Assembly (NCBI RefSeq): GCF_003946915.1
Contig: NZ_RPOC01000002.1
Span: 124,001 to 188,000, forward strand
DNA: 64,000 nt
Direction: 5' to 3'
DNA from: Flavobacterium ustbae
GTDB lineage: Bacteria > Bacteroidota > Bacteroidia > Flavobacteriales > Flavobacteriaceae
Positions within the stretch are counted from its first letter, which is position 1, and every line of letters starts with the position of its first letter. The notes beneath the pieces were generated by a model that worked only from the letters and a program-made list of their open reading frames with translations, did not search any database and was not told the DNA's origin. Made by a program: the position numbers and the translations under genes. Positions 59,770 to 64,000 of the stretch are shown piece by piece.

Positions 59770-60750
59770 ATGCCACAAAAAAAGATTTCATTTTTACTCT
59801 TATTACTACATATTATTTCTTTCAATTTTGTTTTTTCTCAAAAGATTAATGAAGTTGATAAAATAGTTGCAAAATATCCAAAAAGCTTTAATAGCACCGA
59901 AAAATTAGCAGGAAGAATTGAAAAGGATTTTGATTCTGATGCAGAACGTGCACGAGCTATTTATAGCTGGATTGCTTTCAATATAAAATACGATTATAAT
60001 GCTTATTTGAATCCGCCAAGAGTGCAGGGATTCAGTTATTCTTCTGAAGCTGAAAAACAGCGAAAAATAAAACAACTGAATGATAATCTTATTCAGAAAG
60101 CTTTTAAATCGCAAAAAGCAGTTTGCGAAGGGTTTACAGCTTTATATAAAGATTTAGCTGAACAGGTAGGGTTGAAATGCGAAATAATTCGTGGCGATTC
60201 TAAAACCAGCGTGAGAGATATTGGAAGAAAAACTACTTCATCCAATCATGCGTGGAATACAGTTTTAATTGGAAGAAAATGGATTTTGATTGACGTTACT
60301 TGGGGACAAGGTTATTATGACAGTTCTAAAGGAAGAATGGTAAACGATTTTAATCCTGTTTATTTTGATACCGATCCGGAATATTTCTTTGCAAAACATT
60401 ATCCAGATTCTGGAACATTTATGGGAGAAAGAATCAGTAAAAATGATTTCTTAAACGGCCCTTTAATTTATAATAAAACAATCGAAAACGATTATAAAAT
60501 TAAAACTCCAGATTCAGGAATAATTGAAGCTAAAAACGGCGATAAAATTACTGTCGAAATAAAAAATGTTTCCAAATCAAATCAGGTTTTTTACTTAAAT
60601 AAAAAAAATCAGCCCATTAAAGTTTTGAATCCGAAAGAGAAGCGCGGAGGTTTAGAATTTCAGATTCTGATTGATAACAATATTGGAGACTATGTTACTA
60701 TTTTTATAGACACAGACAGTATTGTTTCTTTTAAAATTGTTTCCAAATAA
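59770..60750 (+). CDS. secreted transglutaminase-like protein
   Basis: 326 residues. The signal peptide ends near FVFSQKINE. The catalytic transglutaminase triad is visible: Cys in KAVCEGFTALYKDLAEQVG (about residue 118), His in SSNHAWNTVLIGRKW and Asp in LIDVTWG. The C-terminal third (about 230-326) is a beta domain without recognised match. In many bacteria such proteins act as periplasmic peptidases or crosslinkers. It directly follows the FMN reductase gene with no gap. Confidence 0.88.
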   Translation: MPQKKISFLLLLLHIISFNFVFSQKINEVDKIVAKYPKSFNSTEKLAGRIEKDFDSDAERARAIYSWIAFNIKYDYNAYLNPPRVQGFSYSSEAEKQRKIKQLNDNLIQKAFKSQKAVCEGFTALYKDLAEQVGLKCEIIRGDSKTSVRDIGRKTTSSNHAWNTVLIGRKWILIDVTWGQGYYDSSKGRMVNDFNPVYFDTDPEYFFAKHYPDSGTFMGERISKNDFLNGPLIYNKTIENDYKIKTPDSGIIEAKNGDKITVEIKNVSKSNQVFYLNKKNQPIKVLNPKEKRGGLEFQILIDNNIGDYVTIFIDTDSIVSFKIVSK

Positions 60751-60822
60751 ATTAAAAAAGCTACATTTTTCTCTTTTGCAAAATTGCCGTACCTTAGCAG
60801 GAAATGAAAGAATTTGAATGCT

Positions 60823-61998
60823 ATGGAAACTACTTTTTTGAAATCAATTTTAGATAATGATTTCTATAAATTTACGATGCAGCATGCTGTAATTAAGCTT
60901 TTTCCAAAGGCAAAAGTTCGTTACGGATTTATAAATCGTGGCAAACATATCTTTCCTGCAGGTTTTGCAGATTTGCTTCGTCGTTCAGTCGATGCATTGG
61001 CAGATCTTCAATTAACTAAAGAAGAAAAAAATTACCTCGCACATTATTGCCCTTATCTAGATCCAACTTATTTGGATTTTCTGCAAGGTTATCGATACGA
61101 TCCTTCAGAGGTGCATATCAGTCAGGAAGGCTCAGAAATTAAAGTTACTGTTGAAGGCTTTTGGTACAGAACTATTCTATGGGAAGTGCCTTTAATGGCT
61201 TTAATTTCAGAATTATTCTATAAAGCCAATCACTTAATTCGGCTAAATGATGAAGCCATAAAAAATCTTACCAAAGAGAAAATCGATAATTACAACAAAT
61301 TAGGAGTTTCGGTTTTAGAATTTGGTACAAGAAGACGCCATTCTTATGAAGTTCACGATTTAGTAAATGAAACGCTGAGAATTAATGGAGGAGAAAGTTT
61401 TATAGGTACCAGCAATGTACATTTTGCAATGGTCAATAACCGAAGACCTTTGGGAACTCATGCTCACGAATGGTTTATGTTCCATGCGTCACAATATGGT
61501 TTTAAAATGGCCAATTCTATAAGTTTGGAACATTGGACGCAAGTTTACGGCGGTGATCTCGGAATTGCCTTAACGGATACTTACACGACAGAAATATTTT
61601 TCAATCAATTTAATAAAAAATATTCCAAACTTTTTGATGGTGTTCGACACGATAGCGGAGATCCAATAGAATTTGCTCAAAAAGTAATCTCGCACTATAC
61701 CAAAATGGGAATTGACCCAAAATCGAAAGCCATTGTATTTTCGGATTCTCTCAATTACGAAAAAGTAAAAACGATTGTAGATTTCTGCCACGATAAAATC
61801 AAAATGTCATTCGGAATTGGAACAAATTTTACTAATGACGTTGGACTTCCTGCAATGAATATGGTGATCAAATTAACCGATACAAAACCCGATAATATAC
61901 ATTGGCAGGGAGTTGTGAAGTTGTCTGACGAAAAAAACAAAAATACGGGAACACCCGAAATGATTGCGCTGGCAAAAGAAGTACTAGGAATCAAATAG
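60823..61998 (+). CDS. pncB: nicotinate phosphoribosyltransferase
   Basis: Converts nicotinate to nicotinate mononucleotide in NAD salvage. ATG at 60823 (METTFLKSILDNDFYKF) is preferred over the in-frame TTG at 60814. 391 residues with the family core: LDNDFYKFTMQHAVIKLFPKAKVRYGF, LEFGTRRRHSYEVHD, GTSNVHFAMVNNRRPLGTHAHEWFM and FGIGTNFTNDVG. The active-site His in GTRRRHS and the phosphate site GIGTNF are present. Confidence 0.94.
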   Translation: METTFLKSILDNDFYKFTMQHAVIKLFPKAKVRYGFINRGKHIFPAGFADLLRRSVDALADLQLTKEEKNYLAHYCPYLDPTYLDFLQGYRYDPSEVHISQEGSEIKVTVEGFWYRTILWEVPLMALISELFYKANHLIRLNDEAIKNLTKEKIDNYNKLGVSVLEFGTRRRHSYEVHDLVNETLRINGGESFIGTSNVHFAMVNNRRPLGTHAHEWFMFHASQYGFKMANSISLEHWTQVYGGDLGIALTDTYTTEIFFNQFNKKYSKLFDGVRHDSGDPIEFAQKVISHYTKMGIDPKSKAIVFSDSLNYEKVKTIVDFCHDKIKMSFGIGTNFTNDVGLPAMNMVIKLTDTKPDNIHWQGVVKLSDEKNKNTGTPEMIALAKEVLGIK

Positions 61999-62159
61999 TT
62001 TTTTTTGCTGAAAAAGCAATTTTTCGTGATTGCAGCGCCTGTTTTATTTTAAAATCGATTTAAATAGATTTTAAACTGTTATTATTCATAACAAAAAAGA
62101 AATACGCTTTTATTTTTTACCGATAAATGGTACATTAGCCAAAAATCCTAAATTCATTT
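61999..62159. other. intergenic region before parE
   Basis: 161 bases. A weak hairpin TTGCT/AGCAA followed by TTTTT (62005-62024) could terminate pncB. No exact promoter -7 match was found for parE. Confidence 0.45.
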
Positions 62160-64000
62160 ATGCTAGAGCAAAATCAATACAACGAAGATAATATTCGTTC
62201 ACTCGATTGGAAGGAACATATTCGTATGCGTCCGGGTATGTACATCGGGAAATTAGGGGACGGATCATCACCGGATGATGGTATTTATATTCTTTTGAAA
62301 GAGGTTATGGACAACTGTATCGATGAATTCGTTATGGGTGCCGGAAAAACAATTGAAATAACCATTAAGGATAAAACGGTTTCGGTTCGTGATTACGGAC
62401 GTGGAATTCCGTTAGGAAAAGTAGTCGATGTAGTTTCGAAAATGAATACGGGAGGAAAGTACGATTCTAAAGCTTTCCAGAAATCTGTAGGTTTGAACGG
62501 AGTCGGAACAAAAGCGGTAAATGCTTTGTCGAATTTTTTTCGTGTAGAATCAGTTCGTGACGACAAACAAAAAGCAGCTGAATTCTCTGCTGGAAATCTA
62601 GTTCAGGAAGAAGATGTTATTGATACTACAAAACGTAAAGGAACCAAAGTTACTTTTACGCCAGACGAATCAATCTTTAAAAACTATAAATTCCGTTTAG
62701 AATATGTCGTAAGAATGGTCAAAAACTATTGTTATTTGAACAATGGCTTGACGATTATTTTTAACGGCGAAAAATACTATTCAGAAAATGGTCTTCGTGA
62801 TTTATTGGAAGAAACAATCAATGAAGAAGATTTAGAATATCCGATCATTCACCTGAAAGATCATGATATTGAGGTTGCCTTAACACACAGTAAAACACAA
62901 TATAGCGAAGAATATCACTCTTTCGTAAACGGTCAGAATACAACGCAGGGAGGAACGCACTTAGCGGCGTATCGTGAAGCGGTTGTAAAAACCATTCGTG
63001 AGTTTTATAATAAAAACTTCGAAGCATCAGACGTTCGTAAATCGATCGTAAGTGCGATTAGTATTAAAGTAATGGAACCGGTTTTTGAGTCTCAGACCAA
63101 AACTAAATTAGGTTCTACTGATATGGGGTCTGATGACGGAACGCCTCCAGTTTCTGTACGTACTTTTGTAAACGATTTTATCAAAACCAAACTTGATAAT
63201 TATTTGCATAAAAATCCGCCTACTGCTGAAGCTTTACTTCGTAAAATTCTTCAGGCAGAACGCGAAAGAAAAGAATTATCAGGAATTAGAAAACTGGCAA
63301 CAGATCGTGCTAAAAAAGCCAATCTGCACAATAAGAAACTAAGAGATTGCCGCGCGCATCTTCCAGATACCAAAAATCCGAGAAACTTAGAAAGTACGCT
63401 TTTTATTACCGAGGGAGATTCGGCTTCCGGATCGATCACCAAGTCGCGTGACGTTAATACACAAGCGGTTTTCAGTTTACGTGGAAAGCCTCTGAATTCA
63501 TACGGAATGAGTAAAAAAATTGTGTATGAAAATGAAGAATTCAACTTACTTCAGGCAGCACTTGATATCGAAGACGGACTAGAAAAACTGCGTTACAATA
63601 ATATCGTAATCGCAACCGATGCCGATGTCGACGGAATGCACATTCGTTTACTTTTAATCACTTTCTTTTTGCAATTTTTCCCTGAATTAATAAAAGAAGG
63701 ACATTTGTATATTTTACAAACGCCGCTTTTCAGGGTTCGTAACAAAAAAGAAACGATTTACTGTTATTCTGAAGAAGAAAGAAAAGATGCAATCGAAAAA
63801 TTAAAACCAAAACCGGAAATTACGCGATTTAAAGGTTTGGGAGAGATTTCGCCAGACGAGTTTAAAAACTTTATTGGAGATACGATTCGCCTAGATCCAA
63901 TTATGATGGATAAACATACTTCGATTGAGCAGTTATTATCTTTCTATATGGGTAAAAATACACCAGACAGACAAGATTTTATTATCAAAAATCTGAAAGT
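62160..64000 (+). CDS. parE: DNA topoisomerase IV subunit B, 3' end outside window
   Basis: The GHKL ATPase and TOPRIM subunit of a type IIA topoisomerase that decatenates chromosomes. Frame opens at ATG 62160 and stays open to the window edge (about 613 codons). The ATPase domain has [43 protein letters not shown] and [15 protein letters not shown]; the TOPRIM domain has [17 protein letters not shown] and [15 protein letters not shown]. Choice of ParE over GyrB rests on general resemblance to Bacteroidota topoisomerase IV (for example [15 protein letters not shown]) and should be confirmed by the missing C terminus or a following parC. Confidence 0.9.
   Translation, partial: MLEQNQYNEDNIRSLDWKEHIRMRPGMYIGKLGDGSSPDDGIYILLKEVMDNCIDEFVMGAGKTIEITIKDKTVSVRDYGRGIPLGKVVDVVSKMNTGGKYDSKAFQKSVGLNGVGTKAVNALSNFFRVESVRDDKQKAAEFSAGNLVQEEDVIDTTKRKGTKVTFTPDESIFKNYKFRLEYVVRMVKNYCYLNNGLTIIFNGEKYYSENGLRDLLEETINEEDLEYPIIHLKDHDIEVALTHSKTQYSEEYHSFVNGQNTTQGGTHLAAYREAVVKTIREFYNKNFEASDVRKSIVSAISIKVMEPVFESQTKTKLGSTDMGSDDGTPPVSVRTFVNDFIKTKLDNYLHKNPPTAEALLRKILQAERERKELSGIRKLATDRAKKANLHNKKLRDCRAHLPDTKNPRNLESTLFITEGDSASGSITKSRDVNTQAVFSLRGKPLNSYGMSKKIVYENEEFNLLQAALDIEDGLEKLRYNNIVIATDADVDGMHIRLLLITFFLQFFPELIKEGHLYILQTPLFRVRNKKETIYCYSEEERKDAIEKLKPKPEITRFKGLGEISPDEFKNFIGDTIRLDPIMMDKHTSIEQLLSFYMGKNTPDRQDFIIKNLK

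Overview
The window is about 64 kb of a low-GC Bacteroidota chromosome, most likely Flavobacterium. Supporting signs are the AT-rich composition, the recurrent promoter -7 motif TAnnTTTG, short intergenic gaps with weak Shine-Dalgarno signals, the many lipoproteins and a TonB-dependent receptor, and families typical of flavobacteria (DUF4834, YfhO, BatA-like, TIGR02117, TIGR02757, NirK fused to cytochrome c). Both ends cut genes: an azurin-like cupredoxin at the left and topoisomerase IV subunit B (parE) at the right. I saw no rRNA, tRNA, CRISPR, prophage or intact insertion sequence.

Region 1 (1-8137) is a partial denitrification module. It holds azurin, a quinol-type nitric oxide reductase (norZ), a di-iron Fe-S repair protein (RIC/ScdA), a His-rich polytopic membrane protein and, convergent to these, an operon nirK-cytochrome c fusion / FGE-like protein / SCO copper chaperone. 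Nitrite is reduced to NO by NirK, NO to N2O by NorZ, azurin probably carries electrons, and RIC repairs nitrosative damage. The nirK promoter has a CRP/FNR-type palindrome centred near -41.5. No nosZ is present here.

Region 2 (8396-20689) holds an alpha-oxoamine synthase of the serine palmitoyltransferase / cysteate acyltransferase type, a GNAT-like protein next to an outer-membrane protein, then a forward run of DUF4834, YfhO, a small ORF overlapping a nucleotidyltransferase gene, a glycosyltransferase, a polysaccharide flippase and an MscS channel. Region 3 (21384-31892) has uvrA, an ECF sigma factor with a likely 47-residue companion ORF, a TPR protein, an endonuclease III lacking its Fe-S cysteines, Bcp peroxiredoxin, a conserved unknown and an MBL-fold hydrolase. 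Region 4 (31914-45117) includes a HigBA-like toxin-antitoxin pair with a large palindrome over its promoter, hydrolases, a dihydroorotase homologue without its metal ligands, a BatA-like vWA protein, a lactonase, a DEAD-box helicase, TIGR02757, a large membrane protein and an ABC ATPase with a predicted two-helix membrane insertion. Region 5 (45370-64000) carries the serA/serC/acyl-CoA reductase group facing a ferredoxin, a TonB receptor, ychF, BrkB, a flavin reductase, a transglutaminase-like protein, pncB and parE.

Intergenic DNA is the most unusual part. It contains (a) octamer-phased repeat elements (AGGTTCTA/AGGTACTG type) at four gene 3' ends, one running exactly from stop codon to stop codon of two convergent genes; (b) several tandem arrays with a 7-bp period, the largest of 40 units; (c) a threefold 93-bp tandem repeat enclosed by a 17-bp inverted repeat; and (d) many long perfect inverted repeats. 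Several coding regions look like degenerate-catalyst members of known families (dihydroorotase, FGE-like protein) or like unusual family architectures (ABC ATPase, endonuclease III).
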